From Gracilibacillus caseinilyticus (GTDB lineage: Bacteria; Bacillota; Bacilli; Bacillales; Amphibacillaceae): a DNA stretch of 64,000 bases. Shown piece after piece: positions 1-9,340 of this stretch. The notes beneath the pieces were generated by a model. The model worked only from the letters and a program-made list of their open reading frames with translations, ran no database searches and was not told the origin of the DNA. Both the position numbers and the translations under genes were made by a program. Every line of letters starts with the position of its first letter. Positions within the stretch are counted from its first letter, which is position 1. The stretch lies in contig NZ_CP095072.1 of NCBI RefSeq assembly GCF_022919115.1, positions 3,906,001-3,970,000 on the forward strand. Direction: 5' to 3'.

Positions 1-1
1 A

Positions 2-676
2 GGAGAAGCCAAGCATGATTGGCAAATTCTTTGTGAAATAGCAAGTATATTAGGAAAGAAGCAATATTTTGATTTCGAAAATGCAGAAGCAATCTTTGAG
101 GAGCTGCGTATCGCAAGCAAAGGCGGTAAAGCAGATTATTCTGGCATAACCTATCAGCGTTTAAGACAGGAGAAAGGAATCCTTTGGCCCTGCCCTGATA
201 CCAGGCACAAAGGAACAGAGCGCTTGTTTGAAGAATCATTTGCTCATCCAAATGGAAAAGCAAAAATGGTAGCTATTCCTTGTCAAAGCAAACAATTGAA
301 GCCCGTACCGACTGAACAATATCCATTGTTTTTAACAACTGGCAGAGTAATGAGTCACTATTTAACTGGTGAACAAACGAGAAAAAGTCCTTCACTTGCG
401 GCTCGTGATTTCGAGGCATTTGTAGAAATACATCCAGATACTGCAGCTAAATATAGTATTCAACCTAACTCACTTGTTCGGATCACATCTGAACAAGGAT
501 GGATCGTTGTCAGAAGCAGATATTCTTCTACCATTCGCCAAGACACTGTTTTCGTTCCATTTCATTGGACAGAAGATCAAAATGTAAATCGACTTGTGGC
601 CGATCAACTGGATCCCTATTGTAAAATGCCCGGGTTTAAAATGAATGTCGTCCGACTCAGCCCGATAGATGGCTAA
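2..676 (+). CDS. Assimilatory nitrate reductase catalytic subunit, C-terminal part (5' truncated by window)
   Basis: The reading frame is open from base 2 and has no start in the window, so this is the C-terminal ~224 residues of a larger protein. The final ~130 residues have the look of the molybdopterin-dinucleotide-binding domain: a TTGRVMSHYLTGEQTRKS stretch followed by a beta-rich region with VHFHWTE-like residues (VFVPFHWTEDQN). In this family the enzyme reduces nitrate to nitrite in the cytoplasm. Two NarK-type carriers follow on the same strand, 63 bp and ~1.7 kb downstream, which supports a nitrate role over formate dehydrogenase or another molybdoenzyme. The N-terminal Fe-S region cannot be seen. 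Confidence 0.8.
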   Translation, partial: GEAKHDWQILCEIASILGKKQYFDFENAEAIFEELRIASKGGKADYSGITYQRLRQEKGILWPCPDTRHKGTERLFEESFAHPNGKAKMVAIPCQSKQLKPVPTEQYPLFLTTGRVMSHYLTGEQTRKSPSLAARDFEAFVEIHPDTAAKYSIQPNSLVRITSEQGWIVVRSRYSSTIRQDTVFVPFHWTEDQNVNRLVADQLDPYCKMPGFKMNVVRLSPIDG

Positions 677-739
677 CAGAGATGACTAATATATATCACC
701 TCTATATACCAACACTCACCGTTATAAAGGAGTAATACG

Positions 740-2179
740 ATGACTAGTATAAATCAGGATTATCAAGGTCAGAAACAGATGCTGACAATTGCTACAATAG
801 CCTTTTTTATCAGTGTTATGGTTTGGTTCAATATGGCACCTTTCCAGTCTTCGATTCAAGATCAACTTTCGCTTACAAAAGATGAAATAGGTGCATTGAT
901 GATTGTTAACCTGGCATTAAGTATCCCAGGAAGAATCATTTTTGGACGATTAGTTGATCGATATGGGCCAAAGAAAGTATTTTCTATATTCTTAATCATA
1001 ATGAGTATGCCCTGCTTTCTATTTGCGATCGGTACATCTTATATTCAGCTGCTTATCTCCAGATTGATCTTAGGTACTATTGGTGCCAGCTTTGTGATCG
1101 GAATCAGAATGGTATCTGAATGGTATCCAAATCATCAATCCGGTCTGGCGCAAGGTATCTATGCAGGGTGGGGGAATTTTGGTTCTTCTTTTGCAGCACT
1201 TACTCTCCCCTCTCTTGCTTTGTTTTTCGGAGGAGATAACGGCTGGCGCTATGCAATATTTATCACTGGTCTTCTTGCGTTAATCTATGGCTTGTTTTTC
1301 CATTTCAAAGCTAAAGATACACCTGAATGGAAAACATTTCATTATACGAATACAGCCAATCCTATAAAAGCAACCAGTTCGACTGACCTTGTTTTCCTCA
1401 TGTTGTTAAACTTTCCTGTATATGGCGGGTTTGCTATTTTAATCTGGACACTGGAAAATACATCGGTATTACCATCAAATCTGGCCAAAATACTATACGG
1501 AGGCATTGCCGTATTTTATATCTTCAACATGCGAAAAAGATGGAAAGAGAACCAAGTATATTTACAAAAAAAGATACCCTCTAAAGAGAAGTTTTCCATG
1601 AAGAATGTTGCTATATTAAGCTTAGGTTATTTCTCAACATTCGGCTCCGAATTAGCGATTATTTCAATGCTGCCAATGTTTTTCCAGGAAACATTTGCGA
1701 TCACCACAGTCTTTGCAGCAGCGATTGCCTCCAGCTTTGCTTTTACTAACCTTATTGCTCGTCCTGCTGGTGGCTGGCTGAGTGATCGATTCGGACGGAA
1801 AAAAGTAACATTGCTGCTATTAGCTGTACTTACCTGTCTCTATCTATTAATGACGTTAATTAATAGCAGTTGGCCAATATTCTTAGCATTAATGATTACA
1901 GTTTGTTGCTCGTTTGTAAGTCAAGCTGCTTCTGGGGCCATATTCTCGATGGTCTCTCATGTCAAACAAAATCAAACCGGTCAAATTGCTGGTATGGTTG
2001 GTGCATACGGAAATATTGGGTCACTATGCTTTTTAGCAGTACTCAATTTGTTTTTTCCATCCATGTTTTTTATAGTTATATCATTTGTGTTACTAGTCTG
2101 TTTTTGTTCTACAACACAATTACATTTGCAAAGCAAACCAGCCTCAATCAAAAAATCGATTAACGCAAAAGCGCTTTAA
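740..2179 (+). CDS. NarK-family MFS nitrate/nitrite transporter (copy 1)
   Basis: A 479-aa polytopic membrane protein of the major facilitator superfamily. The N-terminal motif GRLVDRYGPKK after TM2 and the matching GGWLSDRFGRKK in the second half are the MFS loop 2-3 signatures. A glycine-rich nitrate-signature-like stretch (GIYAGWGNFGSSFAAL) lies near residue 140, and a second (GQIAGMVGAYGNIGS) near residue 420; both are typical of NarK/NasA carriers. Start ATG is preceded by AAAGGAG. It sits 63 bp behind the reductase gene and is probably co-transcribed with it. It closely resembles the next gene, implying a tandem duplication. Direction of transport (nitrate in, nitrite out or exchange) cannot be read from sequence. 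Confidence 0.88.
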   Translation: MTSINQDYQGQKQMLTIATIAFFISVMVWFNMAPFQSSIQDQLSLTKDEIGALMIVNLALSIPGRIIFGRLVDRYGPKKVFSIFLIIMSMPCFLFAIGTSYIQLLISRLILGTIGASFVIGIRMVSEWYPNHQSGLAQGIYAGWGNFGSSFAALTLPSLALFFGGDNGWRYAIFITGLLALIYGLFFHFKAKDTPEWKTFHYTNTANPIKATSSTDLVFLMLLNFPVYGGFAILIWTLENTSVLPSNLAKILYGGIAVFYIFNMRKRWKENQVYLQKKIPSKEKFSMKNVAILSLGYFSTFGSELAIISMLPMFFQETFAITTVFAAAIASSFAFTNLIARPAGGWLSDRFGRKKVTLLLLAVLTCLYLLMTLINSSWPIFLALMITVCCSFVSQAASGAIFSMVSHVKQNQTGQIAGMVGAYGNIGSLCFLAVLNLFFPSMFFIVISFVLLVCFCSTTQLHLQSKPASIKKSINAKAL

Positions 2180-2192
2180 TTATCACATGTAT

Positions 2193-2220
2193 GTCTCTGC
2201 TGTTTTTCTGCCAGAGACTT
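2193..2220 (+). terminator. Hairpin downstream of first narK
   Basis: GTCTCTG and CAGAGAC form a 7-bp stem around a T-rich loop, 14 bp after the stop codon. The T tract after it is interrupted, so it would be a weak terminator at best. Confidence 0.4.
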
Positions 2221-2310
2221 ATTCGTGTTTTCTTGTTATATTTTCTTACATTGTTTTTGAGAAAACAGGATAATAATGATATTTCCATGTTAGATAACTT
2301 CACGACTTGG

Positions 2311-2338
2311 TTGTTTATTACTTCCAGTCTTTTATAAT
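2311..2338 (+). promoter_or_regulatory. Putative sigma-A promoter for second narK
   Basis: TTGTTT (-35) and TATAAT (-10) are separated by 16 bp. The -10 box ends 32 bp before the GTG start of the second transporter gene. The 191-bp gap between the two carriers and this box suggest separate transcription of copy 2. Confidence 0.45.
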
Positions 2339-2370
2339 GAAACCATCACAAACCATAGGAGGTTATTTAA

Positions 2371-3822
2371 GTGAAAACAGGATATCAAGGAAACATTAAA
2401 ACACTTGGCTTTACTACACTCGCATTCTTTATTACTTTTGTCGTCTGGTTTAATATGGCTCCATTTATGTCTACATTAAAGCAACAATTTGGTTTAACGA
2501 ATGACGAGGTGGCATTGCTGACTGTAGCTAACGTCACCCTAACTATTCCCGCACGTTACTTAATTGGAATGTTCGTTGATCGTTTTGGTCCTAAAAGAGT
2601 ATTTTCAAGTTTACTAATAATTTTAAGTATTCCCTGTTTTGCCTTTGCCCTTTCTACTAGCTTTACACAATTGATGATTTCTCGAATATTTTTAGCACTG
2701 ATTGGTGCAGGTTTTGTCATTGGAATTCGTCTGGTATCAGAATGGTTTTCAACAAAAAGTGTCGGATTTGCAGAAGGTATTTATGGAGGCTGGGGTAACT
2801 TCGGTTCTGCCGCAGCATCGATGACATTGCCAGCACTCGCATTGTTATTTGGTGGAGAAGATGGCTGGAGATATGCGATCGCTCTTACTGGTATTATCAG
2901 CTTAGTCTACGGCTTTCTGTTCATGAAAATTGTCGAAGATACACCTGAAGGGATCACGTATCGCAAACCGAAAAAGAGCGGCGCGCTAGAAGTAACCAGT
3001 TATCGTGATTTAACAGGTCTTATGTTCATGAGTATTCCCCTTTTCGGTATCTTAATTTTTCAAAGCTATCGTTTATGGAATTTAGATTTTATCAGTTTAC
3101 AAGTGATGATAGTTATTATCGTGGCATTAGTCGCCTTGTTCTTTTATAATTTATCAAAGATTTGGAGTGTGAATAAAGAGCATCTGGAACAAGGAGTACC
3201 TGAGAAAGAAAAGTATTCCTTCAAACAGGTAGCAATCCTTAATTTTGCTTATTTCTGTACGTTTGGCTCGGAGCTAGCTGTTGTATCGATGTTACCATTA
3301 TTTTTCGAAGAAACCTTTTCATTGGGCGTTGCACAGGCTGGTCTAATAGCAGGGAGCTTTGCATTCATGAACCTGATGTCACGTCCAAGTGGAGGCTGGT
3401 TTAGTGACAAATTCGGCCGTAAAAAATCATTGATGATCTTTATCGGTGGTTTAGCTGTAGGTTATATGGGCATGGCGCTGATCGGTTCCGGTTGGCCAAT
3501 TTGGGTGGCTGTAGTCGTAACAATGGGATGTTCTTTCTTTGTGCAGGCCGGCGAAGGTGCTGTGTTTGCTATGGTACCGACGATTAAAAAGTCGGTAACT
3601 GGTCAAATATCTGGTATGGTTGGTGCATACGGAAATATTGGCTCAGTTGTATTCTTAACCATTTTCAGCATGGTAAGCCCAAGTCTATTCTTTATTCTAA
3701 TCGGCTTGTCCGCTGTCATTTGCTTTATCTGTATGTTCTTCCTTGAAGAGCCGGCGAAAGAAACAACGACCGAAACCTTAAAACAGCCGAAAGCAAAAGC
3801 AGGAAACGTAGCAACGTTTTAA
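2371..3822 (+). CDS. NarK-family MFS nitrate/nitrite transporter (copy 2)
   Basis: A 483-aa MFS carrier starting with GTG, placed 8 bp after a strong AGGAGG. It keeps the paired loop motifs MFVDRFGPKR and GGWFSDKFGRKK and the two glycine-rich stretches GGWGNFGSAAAS and GQISGMVGAYGNIGS seen in nitrate carriers. Similarity to the preceding gene runs along the whole length, including the middle hydrophilic loop ending in a KEKYS/KEKFS sequence, so the pair is a tandem duplication. A hairpin with a T tract follows. Specificity for nitrate versus nitrite is not decidable here. Confidence 0.88.
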   Translation: MKTGYQGNIKTLGFTTLAFFITFVVWFNMAPFMSTLKQQFGLTNDEVALLTVANVTLTIPARYLIGMFVDRFGPKRVFSSLLIILSIPCFAFALSTSFTQLMISRIFLALIGAGFVIGIRLVSEWFSTKSVGFAEGIYGGWGNFGSAAASMTLPALALLFGGEDGWRYAIALTGIISLVYGFLFMKIVEDTPEGITYRKPKKSGALEVTSYRDLTGLMFMSIPLFGILIFQSYRLWNLDFISLQVMIVIIVALVALFFYNLSKIWSVNKEHLEQGVPEKEKYSFKQVAILNFAYFCTFGSELAVVSMLPLFFEETFSLGVAQAGLIAGSFAFMNLMSRPSGGWFSDKFGRKKSLMIFIGGLAVGYMGMALIGSGWPIWVAVVVTMGCSFFVQAGEGAVFAMVPTIKKSVTGQISGMVGAYGNIGSVVFLTIFSMVSPSLFFILIGLSAVICFICMFFLEEPAKETTTETLKQPKAKAGNVATF

Positions 3823-3860
3823 GTTTCATCCAGGCTGGGACCAAAGATTTCTAGCCAAAT

Positions 3861-3920
3861 AAAAGCCGAACATAACTCGAATCCTGATCAAACAAGATTC
3901 ATGCAATGTTCGGCTTTTTT
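3861..3920 (+). terminator. Terminator after second narK
   Basis: AAAAGCCGAACAT pairs with ATGTTCGGCTTTT across a ~32-base loop and is followed by TTTTTT. The same GCCGAACA...TGTTCGGC pattern terminates the aldehyde dehydrogenase gene at 21.3 kb. Confidence 0.6.
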
Positions 3921-3938
3921 CTTATGCTGTAAAAATGA

Positions 3939-4300
3939 ACTGCGAAGTAATTTCTAACAAAAATACTCTAATTACAGTCGATGTGAAAGAGAGTTGTATA
4001 ACAATTTGGCTATTTTGACATATTTTATGTGCGTAGCAAGCTCGACAACGATAGGAACAGCTAGAAACCGTGATGCTAATATGCATCATTAGCATCACGT
4101 ATGGACACTGGAGAATACACTCAATATTTCACCTCTTACGTCTGTTGTAGAGCTTAAACATTAGCGCAGGCCATCCAAGTAGACTCCCGCGGGACGCGAA
4201 GTAGTTGGCCGGAGCGGTATCTTAGCATATAAAATATGTCAAAATGGTCCCAACGCTAATTAACGTGAATTCTCACACCAAATCGTCATTACTTCGCAGT
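3939..4300. repeat. Family-1 modular palindromic element, copy 1 (class-B ends)
   Basis: Bounded by a perfect 13-bp inverted repeat (ACTGCGAAGTAAT at 3939-3951, its complement at 4288-4300). The inside holds the family core GACTCCCGCGGGACGCGAAG with GTTGGCCGGAGCGGTATC, plus a separate palindrome near 4070-4105 (gatgctaatatgcatcattagcatc). It fills most of the 581-bp gap between the narK copy and the next gene. No coding frame of substance was seen in it. Confidence 0.8.
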
Positions 4301-4403
4301 ATTCTTCTACCTCGCATCACTTGTAATTCAGAACAGTACTTAATTATAGTTTGATTGTTCGTTTTCTAGCATACACACTTCTGCCACGCCACAGTCCCTT
4401 TCA

Positions 4404-4631
4404 CTATATTTCCAGCGCAGGACTTAATATTACTTGCCACCAGATTAACAAACTTATTACGATTGCAATGAAAACGATTAAACTCTTTACTGCATATGGA
4501 AATCTGTTCGGAATAAATGTTAAGGATAATCCACTAATAAGTCCAGCTACCGCCATATAAATGACAGCATATATGAGCATCCCCAAGAAATTATCTACAG
4601 GAAGCGCCATTGATTCTCTGATCATACCCAT
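4404..4631 (-). CDS. Small two-helix membrane protein, unknown
   Basis: A 75-aa protein with two hydrophobic segments (about residues 15-40 and 48-68) separated by a short basic turn (PNRFPYAVK). The ATG has a GAGGTG ribosome site 5 bases upstream, which argues for a real gene. The N-terminus (MGMIRESMALPVD) is mildly polar. I do not recognise the family. It stands alone between a repeat element and the divergent ugp operon, so context gives no function. Confidence 0.6.
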   Translation of the reverse strand: MGMIRESMALPVDNFLGMLIYAVIYMAVAGLISGLSLTFIPNRFPYAVKSLIVFIAIVISLLIWWQVILSPALEI

Positions 4632-4857
4632 TCTTACACCTCATTATAAAATACAATTTTCGGCTGTGTTCTTCACCAATACTATCATACAATATTTTTC
4701 TTATTATGAAAGTATTTTTTTATTTTTTCATGAATAATGTAAATCTTTGTTAAAAATTGTATATTTTATTTAACAGCAGCTTTATACCCTCTTCACACTC
4801 TCCTATTATAATCGGCTGTGGAATACTAGTCTAGCAATGATTAAAAGGAGAATGAAT

Positions 4858-5988
4858 ATGTACGCTGTCGAACTAAAACATGTGGACAAGAGCTATGACA
4901 AAAAACAGCTAGTCGTTAATGATGTAAGTGTCACCATCGAACCTGGTGAATTCTTTGTGCTAGTCGGGCCTTCAGGCTGTGGGAAAAGTACGCTATTACG
5001 TATGATAGCAGGACTAGAAGAATTAAGTGCAGGCTCCCTTCTTATTGATGGAAAACGTGCTGATCATTTACCGCCCAGCAAAAGAGAACTGTCCATGGTA
5101 TTTCAAAATTATGCCTTGTATCCGCACATGACAGTAGCTGATAATATCACATTCGGTCTGGATGTGAAAAAAATACGAAAAAAAGAACGTAAAGAAAAAT
5201 GTGATGAAATAGCAGCAATGTTAGGCTTAACCGATTTTCTTAAAAGGAAACCAAGACATTTATCCGGTGGTCAACGGCAGCGCGTTGCACTAGCTAGAGC
5301 AATCATTACGAACTCCCCCATTTGTCTGATGGACGAGCCTTTGTCCAATCTGGATGCAAAATTAAGAGCCTATATGCGAGCGGAGATCAGAGAACTACAA
5401 AGAAAACTAGGAATGACATTAATTTATGTCACTCATGATCAAATAGAAGCAATGACAATGGGCGATCGCATTATGGTATTAAATGAAGGAACGATACAAC
5501 AAATTGGAAGACCTATTGACGTGTATAACACACCAGCAAATCCTTTTGTTGCAAAATTCATCGGTTCTCCCCCGATGAATATAACGAATGGCATCTTAGA
5601 TTCTTCTACCTCACGCATCCACATCAATGATCAATCACATTTACCCTTTGATTCTAAACAGATACTAAACTCGACTTCTAATAAAGTTATCGTAGGAATT
5701 AGACCTGAACAGTTAACACGATATGACGAAACAGAGACAAATAGCGTGCCAATTACCGTTACGATTGATCATTACGAAATTCTCGGCACTGAAACATTAC
5801 TTAAGTTTAACTGGAACAATGAAACTTGGTATGCCAAATGGTACGGACAGTGGGACGTTCAAATCGGTCAGTCTTTGACATTAGCACTTGACTGTCAATC
5901 TGTTTGTATTTATGACAGTATAACTGGTCGACTGATTAAAAAACCTGAGACTGTCCAGCATCAGGATGTAAGTGAGGAGATTGTATGA
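4858..5988 (+). CDS. ugpC: ABC transporter ATPase, UgpC/MsmX family
   Basis: A 376-aa cytoplasmic ATPase. Visible are Walker A GPSGCGKST (residues 37-45), the Q-loop QNYALYP, signature LSGGQRQR, Walker B CLMDEP followed by the D-loop SNLDAK, and the switch histidine in YVTHD. The ~120-residue C-terminal part is the TOBE/MOP-like regulatory domain of sugar-type importers. The ATG at 4858 was chosen because AAGGAG ends 7 bases before it; an upstream in-frame ATG at 4837 lacks a ribosome site. First gene of a four-gene operon; it overlaps the next gene by 4 bp. The partner binding protein points to glycerol-3-phosphate or a glycerophosphodiester as substrate. Confidence 0.9.
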   Translation: MYAVELKHVDKSYDKKQLVVNDVSVTIEPGEFFVLVGPSGCGKSTLLRMIAGLEELSAGSLLIDGKRADHLPPSKRELSMVFQNYALYPHMTVADNITFGLDVKKIRKKERKEKCDEIAAMLGLTDFLKRKPRHLSGGQRQRVALARAIITNSPICLMDEPLSNLDAKLRAYMRAEIRELQRKLGMTLIYVTHDQIEAMTMGDRIMVLNEGTIQQIGRPIDVYNTPANPFVAKFIGSPPMNITNGILDSSTSRIHINDQSHLPFDSKQILNSTSNKVIVGIRPEQLTRYDETETNSVPITVTIDHYEILGTETLLKFNWNNETWYAKWYGQWDVQIGQSLTLALDCQSVCIYDSITGRLIKKPETVQHQDVSEEIV

Positions 5989-6911
5989 AGCAATCAGCAG
6001 AAATACAAGTTGCCACTGTCCCACAAGCAGTAACGAAAAAAAGATTGGTATACTGGCGAAGCGCTATTTGGTATTTGTTACCTTCCATTATTTTATTTAG
6101 TCTGTTCTTATTTTATCCATTGGCTAAAACATTCTATTTGAGTTTCTTCCTGACCGATCGGCAAGGTCTCGCCAATGTATTTGTTGGACTTGAAAATTAT
6201 CAATACATATTACAAGCTGAAAGCTTTCACAAAAGTATAATAGCCACTTTATTATTCGTGTTTTATACAGTCCCGACAGGTGTATTGATCTCTTTGTTCC
6301 TAGCATTACTAACGAACGAAAAGTTAAAAGGCATCGGATTCTTTCGGACCATTTTCGCATCTACGATGGGAATATCTGTTGCTGCATCGGCTGTTGTATG
6401 GCTATTTATTTTTCACCCAAGTATGGGGATCCTTAATCAACTTATCACAGCAGTTGGTGGACAATCGGTGGAATGGTTATTAAACCCTGACTGGGCACTT
6501 GTTTCTGTTTCCGTCACCACGATCTGGATGAATATCGGTTTCTCTTTTTTAATATTACTAGGTGGTTTGCAAAATATTGATAATCACTTATATGAAAGCG
6601 CAAGGATTGCTGGTGCTGGCTACTTCTATCAGCTGCGCAGAATTACGATTCCGATGCTGTCGCCTACCCTGTTTTTCGTTGTTACGGTGTCATTAATTAA
6701 TGCCTTTCAAACATTTGGCCAGGTTGACATTTTGACTCAGGGCGGCCCATCAGAATCTACCAATCTGATCGTCTATTCGATTTATCGAGAAGCTTTTGTC
6801 AATTACCAATTCGGAACAGCAAGTGCTCAGTCTATCTTTCTTTTCTTATGTATCCTGATTGTTACGATTTTACAATTTACATTTGGAGAAAGGAAGGTTC
6901 ATTACCAATGA
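5985..6911 (+). CDS. ugpA: ABC transporter permease, UgpA type
   Basis: A 308-aa inner-membrane permease with about six TM segments and the EAA-loop of binding-protein-dependent importers (YESARIAGAGYFYQLRRITIPMLSP, split here by family knowledge into the contact loop for the ATPase). The ATG overlaps the ugpC stop as ATGA, so translation is probably coupled. With UgpE it should form the heterodimeric channel. The N-terminal ~20 residues are polar and cytoplasmic. Confidence 0.88.
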   Translation: MKQSAEIQVATVPQAVTKKRLVYWRSAIWYLLPSIILFSLFLFYPLAKTFYLSFFLTDRQGLANVFVGLENYQYILQAESFHKSIIATLLFVFYTVPTGVLISLFLALLTNEKLKGIGFFRTIFASTMGISVAASAVVWLFIFHPSMGILNQLITAVGGQSVEWLLNPDWALVSVSVTTIWMNIGFSFLILLGGLQNIDNHLYESARIAGAGYFYQLRRITIPMLSPTLFFVVTVSLINAFQTFGQVDILTQGGPSESTNLIVYSIYREAFVNYQFGTASAQSIFLFLCILIVTILQFTFGERKVHYQ

Positions 6912-7720
6912 GTCGTCTACAAGTAACCGTCACCTATTTACTCTTATTACTATCAAGCATTCTGATCTTTTTTCCAATTCTTTATGCTTTCTTTATCAGT
7001 TTTATGTCCGGTGCTGAACTTTTGCAAGGTAGTATTTGGCCACAATCCTTTCATTTTGAAAATTACCAAAAAGCCTTCGACCATTTACCATTAGCACATT
7101 ATTTATGGAACAGCTTCTTTGTTTCAACCGTTGTGATGCTTGGTCAGCTTGTGGTAAGTGCTTTGGCGGCTTTCGCCTTTGTCTTTATTCCTTTCAAAGG
7201 AAGATCTTTTGTGTTCTTTCTATTTATTTCGACGATGATGATTCCATGGGAAGCAACAATGATACCAAATTTTCTAACCATCCAGCATTTTGACTGGATC
7301 AATCGCTATGAAGGGTTAACTATACCTTTTTTTGCAATTGCATTCGGTACCTTTCTTCTTAGACAACACTTTCTTACTATTCCAACAGAATTAAAAGAAG
7401 CCAGTGATATTGCCGGACTGCGATCATTTACATTTTTCTGTAAAGTCGTCGTTCCTTACTGTCGCACTTCTTTTGTTACGTTGGGCACTTATGGTTTTCT
7501 TACCACCTGGAACATGTACTTGTGGCCGTTACTCGTAACCAATAATGATGAAGTAAGAACGGTACAGATTGGCTTAAAGCAACTGCAAACACAGGAAATG
7601 GCGACAGATTGGGGGGTGGTGATGGCTGGTGTAATGATTGTAATAATTCCGACACTAATTTTGTTGTTTTTAGGACAGAAACAATTGCAAAAAGGCCTCG
7701 CTCAAGGAGCTCTAAAATAA
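6908..7720 (+). CDS. ugpE: ABC transporter permease, UgpE type
   Basis: A 270-aa six-TM permease. The EAA-loop reads LKEASDIAGLRSFTFFCKVV near residue 170. The start ATG at 6908 overlaps the ugpA stop (ATGA) and has GGAGAAAGGAAGG upstream; longer in-frame starts inside ugpA are not needed. Second channel subunit of the importer, followed after 18 bp by the binding-protein gene. Confidence 0.88.
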   Translation: MSRLQVTVTYLLLLLSSILIFFPILYAFFISFMSGAELLQGSIWPQSFHFENYQKAFDHLPLAHYLWNSFFVSTVVMLGQLVVSALAAFAFVFIPFKGRSFVFFLFISTMMIPWEATMIPNFLTIQHFDWINRYEGLTIPFFAIAFGTFLLRQHFLTIPTELKEASDIAGLRSFTFFCKVVVPYCRTSFVTLGTYGFLTTWNMYLWPLLVTNNDEVRTVQIGLKQLQTQEMATDWGVVMAGVMIVIIPTLILLFLGQKQLQKGLAQGALK

Positions 7721-7738
7721 TGAAAGGGGAAGTTTATA

Positions 7739-9139
7739 ATGAAAAAAAATCTATTATTCTTACTTATGATGCTCATACTTATTTTTGTAACTGCCTGTTC
7801 CAATCAAGCCAACGGAAAAGAACCAACAGATAAATCTGCAGAGGGGCAAACCTCGGATAATGCCAATGCTGAAACAGATGAAACTGCTGAGGTACCAGAA
7901 GAAAAAGTTGAAGCGGTTTTTTGGCATGCCATGTCTGGTGGCGGTCAGGAATCAATTGAAGCAATTGTAGACAATTTTAATAATTCACAGGATAAATATA
8001 CGATTATTCCTGAGTTTCAAGGATCGTATGAGGAGGCTCTAACGAAATTCAGAAGCGTTGGTGGAACAGAAGATGCACCTGCGATTATTCAAACTTTTGA
8101 AGTAGGGACAAAATATATGATAGACAGTGGCTTCATTGAACCTGTACAATCCTTTATCGATGAAGAAAACTATGATATTAAACAGTTAGAAGAGAATATT
8201 TTAAATTACTATACGGTGGATGATCAATTATATTCGATGCCCTTTAACTCTTCCACCCCAGTCATGCTTTATAATAAAGATGCGTTTAAAGAAGCAGGGG
8301 TAGACCCTGAAAATCCACCGCAAACATTTGCAGAAATAAAAGAGGCTGCAGAAGACTTGACAGTGAAAGATGGTGAAAATACGGAGCGATATGGTTTCTC
8401 CATTCTCAATTATGGATGGTTTATCGAAGAGCTTATTGCCACACAAGGCGGACTGTTTGTAAACAATGATAATGGTCGAGCAGAATCCGCAACAGAAGCT
8501 GTATTTAATGGTCAAGAAGGACAGCGAGTCTTTCAATTAATTGATGAAATGAACCAAGCAGGCACTTACGGAAATTTTGGTTCTAATTGGGATGATATTC
8601 GGGCAGCTTTCCAAACAGGGAAAACAGCGATGTATTTGGATTCCTCTGCGGGCGTATCAGCCACTGTAGAGAATGCGCCATTTGATGTGGGAGTAGCATA
8701 TATTCCTTACTCAGAAGAAGCAGAACGTAATGGCGTTATCATCGGTGGTGCCTCTCTTTGGATGACAAACAGTATCGATAAGGAAAAACAAAAAGCAGCA
8801 TGGGAATTCATGAAATTCTTGCAAACTCCTGAGAGTCAGGCAAAATGGCATTTAGACACAGGTTACTTTGCCATTAATCCGGCTGCATATGAAGAAGAAA
8901 TAGTTCAAGAAAAGTGGGCAGAATTTCCGCAGCTAAAAGTAACCGTAGACCAATTGCAAGAAACTAAGCCATCCGTTGCCACGCAAGGTGCGTTAAGTTC
9001 GGTCTTTCCAGAGGCGAGACAACAAGTAGTGACAGCTATGGAAAATGTATTACAAGGAACAGATCCGAAAGAAGCGTTAGATAAAGCGGCAGAAGAAACA
9101 AATCGCGTAATCGAACAAGCAAACCGCGCCAATCAGTAA
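7739..9139 (+). CDS. ugpB: Glycerol-3-phosphate-type extracellular solute-binding lipoprotein
   Basis: A 466-aa lipoprotein: signal peptide with lipobox FVTAC and modified Cys at residue 20, then an acidic, low-complexity linker to about residue 55. The mature part resembles E. coli UgpB closely from memory: FWHAMSGG, a GSYEEAL-KFR segment, PFNSSTPVMLYNKDAFK, and IIGGASLWM. UgpB binds sn-glycerol-3-phosphate and glycerophosphodiesters. This makes a G3P-type specificity more likely than a plain sugar for the whole operon. GGGGAAG precedes the ATG; a strong terminator follows. Confidence 0.85.
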   Translation: MKKNLLFLLMMLILIFVTACSNQANGKEPTDKSAEGQTSDNANAETDETAEVPEEKVEAVFWHAMSGGGQESIEAIVDNFNNSQDKYTIIPEFQGSYEEALTKFRSVGGTEDAPAIIQTFEVGTKYMIDSGFIEPVQSFIDEENYDIKQLEENILNYYTVDDQLYSMPFNSSTPVMLYNKDAFKEAGVDPENPPQTFAEIKEAAEDLTVKDGENTERYGFSILNYGWFIEELIATQGGLFVNNDNGRAESATEAVFNGQEGQRVFQLIDEMNQAGTYGNFGSNWDDIRAAFQTGKTAMYLDSSAGVSATVENAPFDVGVAYIPYSEEAERNGVIIGGASLWMTNSIDKEKQKAAWEFMKFLQTPESQAKWHLDTGYFAINPAAYEEEIVQEKWAEFPQLKVTVDQLQETKPSVATQGALSSVFPEARQQVVTAMENVLQGTDPKEALDKAAEETNRVIEQANRANQ

Positions 9140-9190
9140 AATGAATCTTCCAATTTGTATTGAGTGACATACGTATGATTAAGTTCGCAA

Positions 9191-9230
9191 CAATAACAGG
9201 ACCGGGTAACACAACCCGGTCCTGTTATTG
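9191..9230 (+). terminator. Rho-independent terminator of the ugp operon
   Basis: A perfect 17-bp stem (CAATAACAGGACCGGGT and complement) with a 6-base loop, 52 bp after the ugpB stop. The T run is short (TTATTGTATT). Confidence 0.75.
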
Positions 9231-9340
9231 TATTGACACTTTTAGCATTACACTATTTTCTGCAACTTTTTGGAAAAACACGAACATCTCTAAACAATAT
9301 TCGAGTTATGTTAAGATTTTCTATTGTGCTGTATCTATAA

